Shown: piece by piece, positions 26,995-36,074 of the stretch | Layout: each line of letters starts with the position of its first letter | How positions within the stretch are numbered: the first letter of the stretch is position 1 | Source of the DNA: Aquimarina amphilecti | Lineage (GTDB): Bacteria > Bacteroidota > Bacteroidia > Flavobacteriales > Flavobacteriaceae | Direction: 5' to 3' | Assembly: GCF_900109375.1 (NCBI RefSeq) | Contig: NZ_FOAB01000004.1 | Coordinates: forward strand, 310,001-374,000 | Length of the DNA: 64,000 nt | Made by a program: the position numbers and the translations under genes | The notes under the pieces: model-generated | Seen by the model: only the letters and a program-made list of their open reading frames with translations | Told to the model about the DNA's origin: nothing | The model's database searches: none

Positions 26995-27786
26995 ATGAAA
27001 ATTCAATTTAGATTTCCAGTATTATGCTTTTTATTTTTAGTACTATTAAACTCTTGTGATAAACAGGAGAGTACTACTAATGATGAAATTATCGGATTAG
27101 AAATTCACCAAGAGGATCAATTGGAAGGTGAAAAAGAACTTAACGGCTTCCAAATTGCATACAAGGTTGCCAAAAAATCTAATTATTATACCCTTAAAGT
27201 ATCTATAAATGATGTTCGATTAGTAGCTTCAATAGATTATGACACTGAATATATTGAAATAGATGGTAAAAGTGTCGTGTTGTCTAATAAAGAAAAAGAA
27301 ACATTATTAATGATAGGCGAACAGATCTCGGAGTATTTATTTAAAGATGGATCTGTTGACAATTTTACAATGGCAGAATTTACTTTGTTAAAATTACTTG
27401 AATATTGGGCTAAATCACCTAGTAATTATAGTTATGAAAAAATTATTTTTAAAGGAAAACAAACTAACCTTTCGAAAGGAAATGATGATGGGATAACCTG
27501 TATCCGAAAGAACACTTATGTTACGGCTGTTTATGATGACAATGTAGGGCAGACTTATAGAGATCGTAAATTAGTAAATGGTGATCGTTGCTTAGGGCGT
27601 TGCGGTTCTGGATGTCCTGGCGTTTTTTCTATTGCAAGCGCTTGGACTAAAGATTGTTTGGATCATGATCAATGCGGTAGAGTACTGGGAGGTAGTACTA
27701 ATCCTTTTGATCGTAATTGCGGAGATGAATATTCGCAAGCAGCGGATGATTTCCTTTTTGGCGTATTACGCGGATGTAGAGGATAG
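26995..27786 (+). CDS. Lipoprotein with phospholipase A2-like C-terminal domain
   Basis: The 263-residue protein has a lipoprotein leader (LLNSC, Cys21). Residues 30-165 form a mixed domain I do not recognise. Residues 168-263 are Cys-rich: C203-G-S-G-C207, then D220-C-L-D-H224-D225-Q-C227, then N-C242-G-D244-E-Y-S-Q-A-A. This order matches the secreted PLA2 fold: the glycine-rich calcium loop, the CxxHDxC catalytic helix (His224/Asp225) and the C-x-D-x-x-x-A-A helix with the second Asp. Such enzymes cut the sn-2 ester of phospholipids. Activity is inferred from the motif only. Confidence 0.65.
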   Translation: MKIQFRFPVLCFLFLVLLNSCDKQESTTNDEIIGLEIHQEDQLEGEKELNGFQIAYKVAKKSNYYTLKVSINDVRLVASIDYDTEYIEIDGKSVVLSNKEKETLLMIGEQISEYLFKDGSVDNFTMAEFTLLKLLEYWAKSPSNYSYEKIIFKGKQTNLSKGNDDGITCIRKNTYVTAVYDDNVGQTYRDRKLVNGDRCLGRCGSGCPGVFSIASAWTKDCLDHDQCGRVLGGSTNPFDRNCGDEYSQAADDFLFGVLRGCRG

Positions 27787-27802
27787 GTGAAATTTAGATA
27801 AC

Positions 27803-27840
27803 AAAAAAACCGTCTTTCCCCAACAGAAAGACGGTTTCTT
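27803..27840. terminator. Bidirectional intrinsic terminator
   Basis: ACCGTCTTTC and GAAAGACGGT form a perfect stem around CCCAACA, with an A-run on the left and a T-run on the right. It lies between two converging genes (the phospholipase-like gene and the acyl-CoA dehydrogenase gene) and can serve both. Confidence 0.88.
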
Positions 27841-27898
27841 AAATCAAAATTAAACAACTTCCTAGTTTTAATCCTTAGGAACGGATATATTATTATTG

Positions 27899-29716
27899 TT
27901 ATGAAAAGCAGTATCCGTTTTCGGCAGCTACTTTATCAGCAATTTTTGTTCTTAATGCAACCACATTTGGTTGGTTCGCATATTTAGTGAAACGTTTAAG
28001 TCCCATTAACATCATGCGTTGCTCATCTCCTTCAGCAAAAGAAACGATTCCTTCTTTTCCTTTTTTAATAACGATATCTACTGCGTTATATAAGTATAAT
28101 TGAGACATTGCAATTTGGATCTCTTGAGAATATTCCCCAAAACGCTTAGCATTTTTCTCTGTACGTAGGATTGTAGATTCAGCCATATAAATTTCAATTA
28201 GAATATCAGAAGCAGCCATTAATAATTGTTGGTGTTCTTCTAATTGTGGACCAAATTTCTGCATAGCAGCTCCTGCAACCATTAAGAATACTTTCTTCAT
28301 TTTTGCAATGATCTCTTTTTCTTCTGCAAATAATGCAGAGTAATCGGGAGTGTCAAAAGAAGGAATTCCTGTTAATTCATCAGCAACTTTCATAGCAGGG
28401 TTTAAAAGATCTACGTGACCTTTCATTGCTTTCTTTACAAGCATACCTACTGCTAACATACGGTTGATCTCATTAGTACCTTCATAGATACGAGAAATAC
28501 GAGCATCTCTCCAAGCAGATTCCATCGGAGTATCTGCAGAGAATCCCATTCCACCAAATATTTGAATACCCTCATCAGTAGTATTCTGCACATCTTCAGA
28601 AACTGCAACTTTTAATATAGAACATTCTATAGCATATTCTTCTACTCCTTTAAGTTCAGCTTCTTGGTGTGTATTACCTTCCGCTTGACGAATAGCAATT
28701 CTATCTTCGATATTTTTTGCCGCACGGTAACTTGCAGATTCATCTGCATAGGTATTAGTAGCCATCTCAGCGATCTTAGATTTGATAGCTCCAAAATTCA
28801 TAATAGGAGTTTTAAACTGAATACGCTCATTAGCATATTTAGTAGCTTCTCCAATAACTCTACGTTGTGCATCTAAACAAGCTGCAGCTAATTTGATACG
28901 TCCAACATTTAATGCATTCATTGCTATTTTGAATCCATTACCTCTTTCTGATAACATATTCTCTACAGGTACTTTAGTATCACTAAAGAATACCTGACGA
29001 GTAGAAGAGGAGTGGATACCTAATTTCTTTTCTTCATCACCTAATGAGATACCATTGGTATTGTTAGGATCATATTCTACAATAAATCCAGTAATATTTT
29101 TGTCATCCTCAATACGAGCAAAAACAATCATTACATTACAAAATCCTGCATTAGAGATCCACATTTTTTGACCAGAAATCGAATAATGCTTACCATCATC
29201 AGATAAAACAGCTTTCGTTTTACCGGAGTTAGCATCAGATCCAGCTCCTGGTTCAGTCAAACAGTATGCTCCCATCCACTCTCCAGTGGCTAATTTAGAA
29301 ACATATTTTTTCTTTTGTTCTTCATTACCATATAATGATATCGGCATAGTACCAATACCTGTATGAGCTCCAAAAGCAGTACTAAATGATCCTGTAGCAC
29401 CTGATATATAATCACATACCAACATTGTAGAAACAAATCCCATTCCTAGACCGTCATATGCTTCCGGTACAGCAACACCAAGAAGACCAAGTTCTCCAGC
29501 CTTTTTCATGCACTCTGCAGTAAAAGCATAATCTTTTGATTCGAATTTCTCCCAGTGTGCCCAAAGTTCTCTATCTACAAATTCTTTGGTACTATCACGC
29601 ATCATCTTTTGCTCTTCAGAAAAATCTTCTGGAGTAAATACATCTTCAGCTTTCGTTTCTTTAACAAGGAATTGACCTCCTCTAAGAATATCTTTATTTA
29701 AAGTTTCTGTACTCAT
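27899..29716 (-). CDS. Acyl-CoA dehydrogenase (fatty-acid beta-oxidation)
   Basis: The 605-residue flavoenzyme has the usual N-terminal, middle and C-terminal acyl-CoA dehydrogenase domains (about 35-150, 155-255 and 270-430), then a helical extension of about 170 residues as in the long ACAD subfamily. Motifs: WMGAYCLTEPGAGSDANSGKT, MWISNAGFC and QIFGGMGFSADTPMESAWRDARISRIYEGTNEI, the FAD-binding signature with the likely catalytic Glu in EGTNE. It introduces the 2,3-double bond into acyl-CoA and is the last gene of the MarR-led operon, 31 bp after the thiolase. Confidence 0.93.
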   Translation of the reverse strand: MSTETLNKDILRGGQFLVKETKAEDVFTPEDFSEEQKMMRDSTKEFVDRELWAHWEKFESKDYAFTAECMKKAGELGLLGVAVPEAYDGLGMGFVSTMLVCDYISGATGSFSTAFGAHTGIGTMPISLYGNEEQKKKYVSKLATGEWMGAYCLTEPGAGSDANSGKTKAVLSDDGKHYSISGQKMWISNAGFCNVMIVFARIEDDKNITGFIVEYDPNNTNGISLGDEEKKLGIHSSSTRQVFFSDTKVPVENMLSERGNGFKIAMNALNVGRIKLAAACLDAQRRVIGEATKYANERIQFKTPIMNFGAIKSKIAEMATNTYADESASYRAAKNIEDRIAIRQAEGNTHQEAELKGVEEYAIECSILKVAVSEDVQNTTDEGIQIFGGMGFSADTPMESAWRDARISRIYEGTNEINRMLAVGMLVKKAMKGHVDLLNPAMKVADELTGIPSFDTPDYSALFAEEKEIIAKMKKVFLMVAGAAMQKFGPQLEEHQQLLMAASDILIEIYMAESTILRTEKNAKRFGEYSQEIQIAMSQLYLYNAVDIVIKKGKEGIVSFAEGDEQRMMLMGLKRFTKYANQPNVVALRTKIADKVAAENGYCFS

Positions 29717-29747
29717 TTTATTAGTGTTATTTCTTTATTCTATTTTT

Positions 29748-30938
29748 TTAGTTCAAAAATTCAAAAATACCCGCAGCACCTTGTCCTGTTCCAACACACA
29801 TGGTTACCATTCCGTATTTACCTTTCATATCTCGCTTACGCATCTCATCAAATAACTGAACAGAAAGTTTAGCTCCAGTACAACCAAGTGGGTGACCTAA
29901 AGCAATAGCTCCTCCGTTTACGTTCACTATATCTTGATTAATATTTAGTTCTCGCATAACTGCTAATGATTGCGAAGCAAAAGCTTCATTAAGTTCTATT
30001 AGCTCAATATCGTCCTGCTTTAAACCTGCTTGTTTCAAAGCCTTCGGAATTGCTTTTACAGGTCCAATACCCATAATTCTAGGTTCTACACCAGCTGCTG
30101 CATAGTTAACAAGCCTTGCAATAGGTTCTAGATTTAATTCTTTTACCATATCCTCACTCATTACCATTACAAAAGCTGCACCATCACTCATCTGAGAAGA
30201 GTTACCAGCAGTTACACTCCCACCAGCTTCAAAAACTGGCCTAAGTTTTCCTAAAACTTCTTTGCTAGTTCCTTTACGAGGCCCTTCATCTTTAGTTACT
30301 GTATATGATTTACTGGCTTTTTTTCCGTTTTCATCAACATAAATTTGCTCTACATTGATAGGAACGATTTGATCTTGAAAACGATTTTCTGCTTGCGCTT
30401 TTAACGCTTTCATATGAGAGTTATAGGCAAATTCATCTTGATCTTCACGTGATACATTGAATTGATGTGCTACTGCTTCTGCAGTGTTACCCATTCCCCA
30501 GTAGTAATCTTCGTGACCAGATTTTGCTAAATCATAATTTAATTCTGTTTTGTATCCAGTCATAGGAACAGAACTCATGCTTTCGGCACCACCAGCAATA
30601 ATACAATCTGCCATTCCAGCTTGTATTTTTGCAGTAGCCATACCGATAGTTTCAATTCCTGAAGAACAAAATCTATTTACCGTAACACCAGGTACGTCTA
30701 TTGATTCTAATCCCATTAATGAAATTAAACGAGCCATATTTAGACCTTGAGATCCTTCTGGCATTGCATTACCAACAATAACATCATCGATACGACTCTT
30801 GTCTAGTTGAGGTAGCTCTTTCATCATATGCTGAATAGTTTCAGCTGCTAACTCGTCAGTTCTTTTAAATCTGAACACTCCGCGAGGTGCTTTTCCTACG
30901 GCTGTTCTATATGCTTTTACTATATATGCGGTTTTCAT
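29748..30938 (-). CDS. fadA: Acetyl-CoA acyltransferase (3-ketoacyl-CoA thiolase)
   Basis: The 396-residue enzyme has the three thiolase signatures: [11 protein letters not shown] with acyl-accepting Cys91, [15 protein letters not shown] with the catalytic His, and [14 protein letters not shown] with the second Cys. It cleaves 3-ketoacyl-CoA to acetyl-CoA and the shortened acyl-CoA, the last step of a beta-oxidation cycle. The gaps to its neighbours are 15 bp (upstream HAD/ECH fusion) and 31 bp (acyl-CoA dehydrogenase), so it is co-transcribed. Confidence 0.95.
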   Translation of the reverse strand: MKTAYIVKAYRTAVGKAPRGVFRFKRTDELAAETIQHMMKELPQLDKSRIDDVIVGNAMPEGSQGLNMARLISLMGLESIDVPGVTVNRFCSSGIETIGMATAKIQAGMADCIIAGGAESMSSVPMTGYKTELNYDLAKSGHEDYYWGMGNTAEAVAHQFNVSREDQDEFAYNSHMKALKAQAENRFQDQIVPINVEQIYVDENGKKASKSYTVTKDEGPRKGTSKEVLGKLRPVFEAGGSVTAGNSSQMSDGAAFVMVMSEDMVKELNLEPIARLVNYAAAGVEPRIMGIGPVKAIPKALKQAGLKQDDIELIELNEAFASQSLAVMRELNINQDIVNVNGGAIALGHPLGCTGAKLSVQLFDEMRKRDMKGKYGMVTMCVGTGQGAAGIFEFLN

Positions 30939-30953
30939 TTCTTTTTCTTTTTT

Positions 30954-33359
30954 CTAGTTTCTTAAAGGTTTACCTTTTTTAAGCATATGTTCTATACGCT
31001 CTAACGTTTTGCGTTCTGTACATAAAGACAAGAAAGCTTCGCGCTCTAGATCTAATAAGTATTGCTCAGTTACAAGAGTTGGTTCTGATAAATCTCCTCC
31101 AGCCATAACATATCCTAGCTTATTAGCAATTTTATGATCGTGCTCAGAGATATATTTACTAGCTTCCATAGAATCCGTACCAACTAAGAACATACCTAGT
31201 GCTTGTTTTCCAAGAACTTTTACATCTTTTCTTCTTACTGGTTGTGTATATCCTTGTTCTGCCATTAATTTTGCATATGCTTTTGCAGTAGCAATCTGAC
31301 GATCTTTATTAACAACAACAATATCTTTTCCTTTTTGAAGTAAATTAGTATCAAATGCTTCGTAAGCAGAAGTTGATACTTTGGCCATACCTATTGTTAA
31401 GAAATGTTCTTGAAGTACATTTAACTCTACATCATCTTTTTTGAAAAGATCAGAGGCTCTTAATGCCATTTCTTTAGAACCACCTCCACCAGGGATAACA
31501 CCAACACCGAATTCTACTAATCCCATATAGGTTTCTGCAGCAGCAACTACTTTATCAGCGTGTAGTGAAATTTCGCATCCGCCACCTAATGCCATACCAT
31601 GTGGTGCGACAATCGTAGGAATCGATGAGTAACGCATACGCATCATAGAATCTTGGAAATATTTAATAGCCATATTCAGTTCATCATATTCCTGCTCTAC
31701 AGCCATCATAAAGATCATTCCGATATTTGCTCCTACAGAGAAATTAGCAGCTTGATTACCAACTACTAATCCTTGGAAATTTTTCTCAGCCATATCAATA
31801 GCTGTATTTAATCCAGCAAGTACATCTCCACCAATAGTATTCATCTTACTTTGGAACTCTACATTAAGAATTCCATCTCCAAGATCTTCTACAACTACGC
31901 CGCTATTTTTGAAAACTTCAGATGATTTTCTGATATTATCAAGAATTATGAATGCATCTTGTCCAGGAACTTTTACTTGTGCCTTTTTTGGAATGTCATA
32001 ATAATTAGTTGCTCCATCTTTTACGGTATAAAAAGAAGAGTTTCCAGAAGATATCATATCATTAACCCAAGCAGCAGGTTCATGTCCTTCTGCTTTCATT
32101 ATTTCGATTCCTTTTTCTACACCAATTGCATCCCATATTTGGAATGGACCGTGTTCCCATCCAAATCCAGCTTTCATTGCATCATCAATCTTATAAAGAT
32201 CATCTGTGATTTCAGGAATACGATTCGATACATATGCGAATAATGCAGCAAAACTTTTACGATAAAATTCTCCAGCCTTATCTTTTCCAGCTACTAAAAC
32301 TTTAAAACGATCTACTACCTTGTCAATAGTTTTGGTCATTTCTAAAGTAGCAAATGAAGCTCTTTTTTTACTTCTATATTCTAGAGTATCTAGGTCTAAA
32401 GAAAGAATTTCCTTTTTCCCTTCTGGCGATACATTTTTTTTGTAAAAACCTTGTTTTGTTTTGCTTCCTAACCATTTATTTTCCATCATTGTGTTAATGA
32501 AGGCAGGAAGTTTAAATAATTCGTGACGCTCATCATCTGGGCAATTGTCAGCAATACCATTGGCAACGTGCACTAAAGTGTCTAGACCTACGACATCAAC
32601 TGTACGAAAAGTAGCAGATTTAGGACGTCCGATTACAGGGCCAGATAATTTATCAACTTCTTCTATGGTTAATCCCATATCTTTTACCATATGGAATAAG
32701 CTCATTATACTGAAGATACCAATTCTATTTCCAATAAATGCTGGAGTATCTTTAGCTACTACAGATGTTTTTCCTAAGAATTGTTCTCCATATCCATTTA
32801 GGAATTCAAGAACTTCTGTAGAAGTATCTGGGCCAGGGATGATCTCAAATAATTTTAAGTATCGTGCAGGATTAAAGAAGTGAGTTCCACAGAAATGTTT
32901 CTGGAAATCTTCGCTTCTTCCTTCATTCATGAATTTTATTGGAATACCTGAAGTATTAGAGGTTATCAATGTTCCAGGTGTTCTATGCTTTTCTAGGTTT
33001 TCAAAAACTATTTTTTTGATATCTAGTCTTTCTACTACTACCTCGATAATCCAATCTACATCAGCTACTTTTGCGATATCATCTTCCAAATTTCCTGTCG
33101 TGATACGATTAGCAAATTTTTGACTGTAAATAGGAGAGGGTTTAGATTTAAGAGCAGCGGTTAGTGAATCATTTACTAATCTGTTGCGAACCACTTTACT
33201 TTCTAGTGTAAGGCCTTTTGCCTTTTCTTTGTCGTTTAATTCTCTTGGTACTATATCTAATAATAATACTTCGACGCCAATATTAGCGAAATGACATGCA
33301 ATACCTGAGCCCATAATTCCTGACCCAACTACTGCAACTTTTTTAATGACTCTTTTCAT
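30954..33359 (-). CDS. 3-hydroxyacyl-CoA dehydrogenase / enoyl-CoA hydratase fusion
   Basis: The 801-residue protein has the NAD-binding dehydrogenase first (VVGSGIMGSGIACHFANIG, residues 10-28; 3HCDH N and C domains to about 450). The enoyl-CoA hydratase/isomerase domain is C-terminal, with GANIGMIFM, GGGCEISLHADKV and MGLVEFGVGVIPGGGGS giving the oxyanion hole and catalytic Glu. The order is the reverse of E. coli FadB but is known in Bacteroidota and other bacteria. It performs two steps of beta-oxidation. It is 18 bp downstream of the MarR gene. Confidence 0.93.
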   Translation of the reverse strand: MKRVIKKVAVVGSGIMGSGIACHFANIGVEVLLLDIVPRELNDKEKAKGLTLESKVVRNRLVNDSLTAALKSKPSPIYSQKFANRITTGNLEDDIAKVADVDWIIEVVVERLDIKKIVFENLEKHRTPGTLITSNTSGIPIKFMNEGRSEDFQKHFCGTHFFNPARYLKLFEIIPGPDTSTEVLEFLNGYGEQFLGKTSVVAKDTPAFIGNRIGIFSIMSLFHMVKDMGLTIEEVDKLSGPVIGRPKSATFRTVDVVGLDTLVHVANGIADNCPDDERHELFKLPAFINTMMENKWLGSKTKQGFYKKNVSPEGKKEILSLDLDTLEYRSKKRASFATLEMTKTIDKVVDRFKVLVAGKDKAGEFYRKSFAALFAYVSNRIPEITDDLYKIDDAMKAGFGWEHGPFQIWDAIGVEKGIEIMKAEGHEPAAWVNDMISSGNSSFYTVKDGATNYYDIPKKAQVKVPGQDAFIILDNIRKSSEVFKNSGVVVEDLGDGILNVEFQSKMNTIGGDVLAGLNTAIDMAEKNFQGLVVGNQAANFSVGANIGMIFMMAVEQEYDELNMAIKYFQDSMMRMRYSSIPTIVAPHGMALGGGCEISLHADKVVAAAETYMGLVEFGVGVIPGGGGSKEMALRASDLFKKDDVELNVLQEHFLTIGMAKVSTSAYEAFDTNLLQKGKDIVVVNKDRQIATAKAYAKLMAEQGYTQPVRRKDVKVLGKQALGMFLVGTDSMEASKYISEHDHKIANKLGYVMAGGDLSEPTLVTEQYLLDLEREAFLSLCTERKTLERIEHMLKKGKPLRN

Positions 33360-33377
33360 TTTTTTAACTTCTGGTTG

Positions 33378-33833
33378 TTAAGATGTTATAGATTCTTTTT
33401 TTGTGTATATTTTTTTCGTCGCAATAAGATCATTTATCAATTGAAATACTTCTAAGAAAGTATCAAGTTTTTCTTTTGATACATGCTTTCTTACTGCATG
33501 ATCAAATGTGAAAACTACATCTTTTGAAAAATTTCTCATTTCTACTCCGAAAGGGGTTAGATAAATTAGAACACCACGTCCGTCTTGAGGATTCTTCTTT
33601 CTAAAGATTAATCCTTTTTCCTCCATGGTTTTTAAAGTTCTTGATAAACTGGTTGCTTCCATACCCATTTTAGGGCCTAATGAGGTAGATGGTGTTCCGT
33701 TTTCAGGATCTATGCTTATTAATGCAAATCCTGTGGCCATTGTGCTACCTTTTTTACCTGCTTCTTCATTATACATTTTGGCAACTGCCATCCATGTTGC
33801 ACGAAGTGCATAATCAATCGTTTTTTCTCTCAT
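33378..33833 (-). CDS. MarR family regulator of the beta-oxidation operon
   Basis: The 151-residue protein has a winged-helix domain: LGPKMGMEATSLSRTLKTMEEKGLIFRKKNPQDGRGVLIYLTP is the recognition helix and beta wing (NPQDGRG is the MarR DxRxxx-like wing), followed by a helical dimer end. It is the first gene of the operon with the HAD/ECH fusion, thiolase and acyl-CoA dehydrogenase, and its own promoter holds a 26-bp palindrome. I infer an autorepressor released by an acyl-CoA, as in FadR-type control by MarR relatives. The ligand is unproven. Confidence 0.9.
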   Translation of the reverse strand: MREKTIDYALRATWMAVAKMYNEEAGKKGSTMATGFALISIDPENGTPSTSLGPKMGMEATSLSRTLKTMEEKGLIFRKKNPQDGRGVLIYLTPFGVEMRNFSKDVVFTFDHAVRKHVSKEKLDTFLEVFQLINDLIATKKIYTKKESITS

Positions 33834-33853
33834 TCAGAAAATTTGTTATGCAG

Positions 33854-33861
33854 TAAAGGTA
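33854..33861 (-). promoter_or_regulatory. -7 box of the MarR operon promoter
   Basis: TACCTTTA on the minus strand, 21 bp before the MarR start codon, resembles the TAnnTTTG box and is directly downstream of the operator palindrome at 33867-33892. No clear -33 box is present. Confidence 0.5.
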
Positions 33862-33866
33862 AGAAA

Positions 33867-33892
33867 AATTTATTATGCGTGCATAATAAATT
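33867..33892. promoter_or_regulatory. Operator palindrome in the MarR promoter
   Basis: AATTTATTATGC, centre GT, then GCATAATAAATT is a perfect 12-bp inverted repeat. It covers the -10 to -40 zone upstream of the -7 box. Its core ATGCGTGCAT recurs at 35958-35973, upstream of the acyl-CoA synthetase, so it is very likely the MarR binding site. Confidence 0.75.
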
Positions 33893-33944
33893 GGGTAAAA
33901 AATCAAAAAAAGAGTAAGTAATGTACGTTTTTCTGTTGAATTAA

Positions 33945-33973
33945 TAAAAAAACTCCTCATAAAATGAGGAGTT
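33945..33973 (-). terminator. Intrinsic terminator of the acyl-CoA synthetase gene
   Basis: AACTCCTCAT and ATGAGGAGTT form a 10-bp perfect stem around AAA, followed on the minus strand by a seven-T run. It is about 55 bp after the synthetase stop. Confidence 0.9.
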
Positions 33974-34026
33974 TACTGATTTAAAGTTAAAGTTTTACAC
34001 TATACATTTGTAATCAGTGAATTGAA

Positions 34027-35799
34027 TTAGCCATAAATTTTACTGTATAAATCTTGGTATTTTGCTTTGATCACTCTTCTTTTTAATTTCATTGTAGGAG
34101 TAAGGTGCTCTGCTTCAATACTCCATTCGTCTGCGGTAAGTTCGAATCGTTTGATACGTTCCCACTTTCCGAATTTCTCATTATGTTCATCCACTTCTTC
34201 TTGGAAACGATCAATTACAGTTTGATTACTAACGATCTCTTCATTGGTGGCTCCAATGGCAATATTCTTTCGGTTTGCCCAGTCCTTTACAAATTCAAAA
34301 TTAGGTTGGATAAATGCGGCTGGCATTTTTTCTCCATCTCCAATCACCATTATTTGTTCAATAAAACGAGATTGTTTCATTGCGTTTTCAATTACTTGAG
34401 GGGCAATATATTTACCTCCAGAAGTTTTGAACATTTCTTTTTTGCGATCGGTAATTCGTAAGAATCCTTCATTATCTATTTCTCCAATATCTCCAGTGTG
34501 GAAATATCCATTTTTGAGAACTTCTTTACTTTTTTCTTCGTCTTTATAATAACCCATCATTACTTGTGGGCCTTTTATAAGAATCTCACCATCTTCAGCA
34601 ATTTTAACTTCTGTATCAGGAAGCATTTTTCCTACAGTGCCAATTTTGAAACCTTTATCTCTAATATCATTCACAGAAACTACAGGTGATGTTTCTGTTA
34701 ATCCATAACCTTCCATTACATTAATGCCAGCGGCATTGAATACTCTAGCAAGTCTGGACTGTAAAGCTGCACTACCCGAAGCTATCACTTTTAGATTTCC
34801 TCCTAATGCTTCTTGCCATTTACTAAAGATTAGTTTTCTGGCAATTCCTAATTTCTTTTCGTACCACCATCCATTAGCTCCATATGGTTCATATTGTAAT
34901 CCTAATTCTACTGCCCAGAAAAACAATTTCTTTTTTACACCTGTTAGATCTGCTCCTTTTGCAATAATTTTATCATATACTTTTTCTAGGAGTCTAGGAA
35001 CAGCTGTCATCATATCCGGCTGTATCTCTTTCAGGTTGTCACTTATCGTTTCTAGAGATTCTGCAAAATAAATACCAATACCTCTATATTGGTATAAGTA
35101 CATTAGCATTCTTTCATAAATATGACAAACAGGTAAAAAACTCAATGCTTTAACCTCTCCTCCGAAATCTGCAAATCTAGTAGCACTATGTAAGGCATTA
35201 GATACGATATTTTTATGACTTAGCATAACACCTTTAGGTCTTCCGGTAGTTCCAGAAGTATAGATTAGTGTCGCTAAATCATCTTCTTTAACAGAAGCCA
35301 TGATTTTTTCTACTTCTTCTTGATTACTATCATCTTTTCCAAGCTCTAATACCTTATTCCAACTATCACATCCTTCTATATCATTAAAAGAATATACTCC
35401 TTTAAGAGAAGGAACATTATCCTGTATGTTTTTTACTTTTTGCAAAACTTCATCATCTGATACAAAACAATATACAGACTCAGAATGATTTAGGACATAT
35501 TCATAATCTTCTTGAGAAATAGTAGGGTAGATAGGTACATCTTGAGCAGCTATCTGTAAAACTCCAATATCTACAATATTCCATTCTGTTCTGTTGTTGG
35601 AAGAAATAATCGCAACTTTATCATTAGGTTTAACGCCTAATCGTAAAAGACCGCGACTGATCTGATTTGCTTTATCTACATATTCCTTAGTCGAAGTCGC
35701 AACCCACTCTCCATTATATTTTGTAATTAAAGCTTTGTCTAAGTTGTGTTTTTCTAATTGGTAATGTGGAAAATCAAATAATCTAGTAATTGTATTCAT
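34027..35799 (-). CDS. fadD: Long-chain acyl-CoA synthetase (AMP-forming)
   Basis: The 590-residue protein is an ANL-family adenylating enzyme: LIYTSGTTGRPKGVMLSH is the P-loop-like A3 motif, EGYGLTETSPV is A5, then YFHTGDIG and RITDRKKEMFKTSGGKYI (the A8 hinge and Lys region). Residues 1-480 are the large domain and the rest the mobile domain. It activates fatty acids to acyl-CoA at the membrane, the entry step of beta-oxidation. It is a separate transcript from the MarR operon, but its promoter carries the same palindrome core. Confidence 0.93.
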   Translation of the reverse strand: MNTITRLFDFPHYQLEKHNLDKALITKYNGEWVATSTKEYVDKANQISRGLLRLGVKPNDKVAIISSNNRTEWNIVDIGVLQIAAQDVPIYPTISQEDYEYVLNHSESVYCFVSDDEVLQKVKNIQDNVPSLKGVYSFNDIEGCDSWNKVLELGKDDSNQEEVEKIMASVKEDDLATLIYTSGTTGRPKGVMLSHKNIVSNALHSATRFADFGGEVKALSFLPVCHIYERMLMYLYQYRGIGIYFAESLETISDNLKEIQPDMMTAVPRLLEKVYDKIIAKGADLTGVKKKLFFWAVELGLQYEPYGANGWWYEKKLGIARKLIFSKWQEALGGNLKVIASGSAALQSRLARVFNAAGINVMEGYGLTETSPVVSVNDIRDKGFKIGTVGKMLPDTEVKIAEDGEILIKGPQVMMGYYKDEEKSKEVLKNGYFHTGDIGEIDNEGFLRITDRKKEMFKTSGGKYIAPQVIENAMKQSRFIEQIMVIGDGEKMPAAFIQPNFEFVKDWANRKNIAIGATNEEIVSNQTVIDRFQEEVDEHNEKFGKWERIKRFELTADEWSIEAEHLTPTMKLKRRVIKAKYQDLYSKIYG

Positions 35800-35950
35800 A
35801 CGTTGTTTCAGATATTTTTACTCTTTTTAAAAGACCCTCAGTCAACTCTATTTTTTAGAAAAATAATACAGCTAACCGTTATTATAAAGTTGCACAATTT
35901 TTTTTGAATTTCTTTAAATTCGCCTACTTTTTATTCTGGAAAGAATTTTA

Positions 35951-35981
35951 AGAAACTACTATGCGTGCATAGTTTCGCAAA
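35951..35981 (-). promoter_or_regulatory. Acyl-CoA synthetase promoter with MarR-type operator (35958-35973)
   Basis: ACTATGC, centre GT, GCATAGT (35958-35973) is a perfect 7-bp inverted repeat sharing the core ATGCGTGCAT with the MarR site. On the minus strand it lies between a TTTG (35978-35981) and a weak -7 box TAGTTTCT (35951-35958), spaced by 19 bp. Binding there would block RNA polymerase. The leader to the start codon would be about 145 nt. Confidence 0.6.
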
Positions 35982-36017
35982 TTATAAAAAATCTAACAAT
36001 ACACAACCCTAATATAT

Positions 36018-36050
36018 AAAAAAAGGAGCTATCTTTTGATAACTCCTTAA
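36018..36050 (-). terminator. Intrinsic terminator of the carboxypeptidase gene
   Basis: AAGGAG-C-TATC and GATA-A-CTCCTT pair with one internal mismatch around TTTT, and a seven-T run follows on the minus strand. It lies 25 bp past the carboxypeptidase stop. Confidence 0.8.
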
Positions 36051-36074
36051 TTTTTATGGGATTTAATTGAATAA

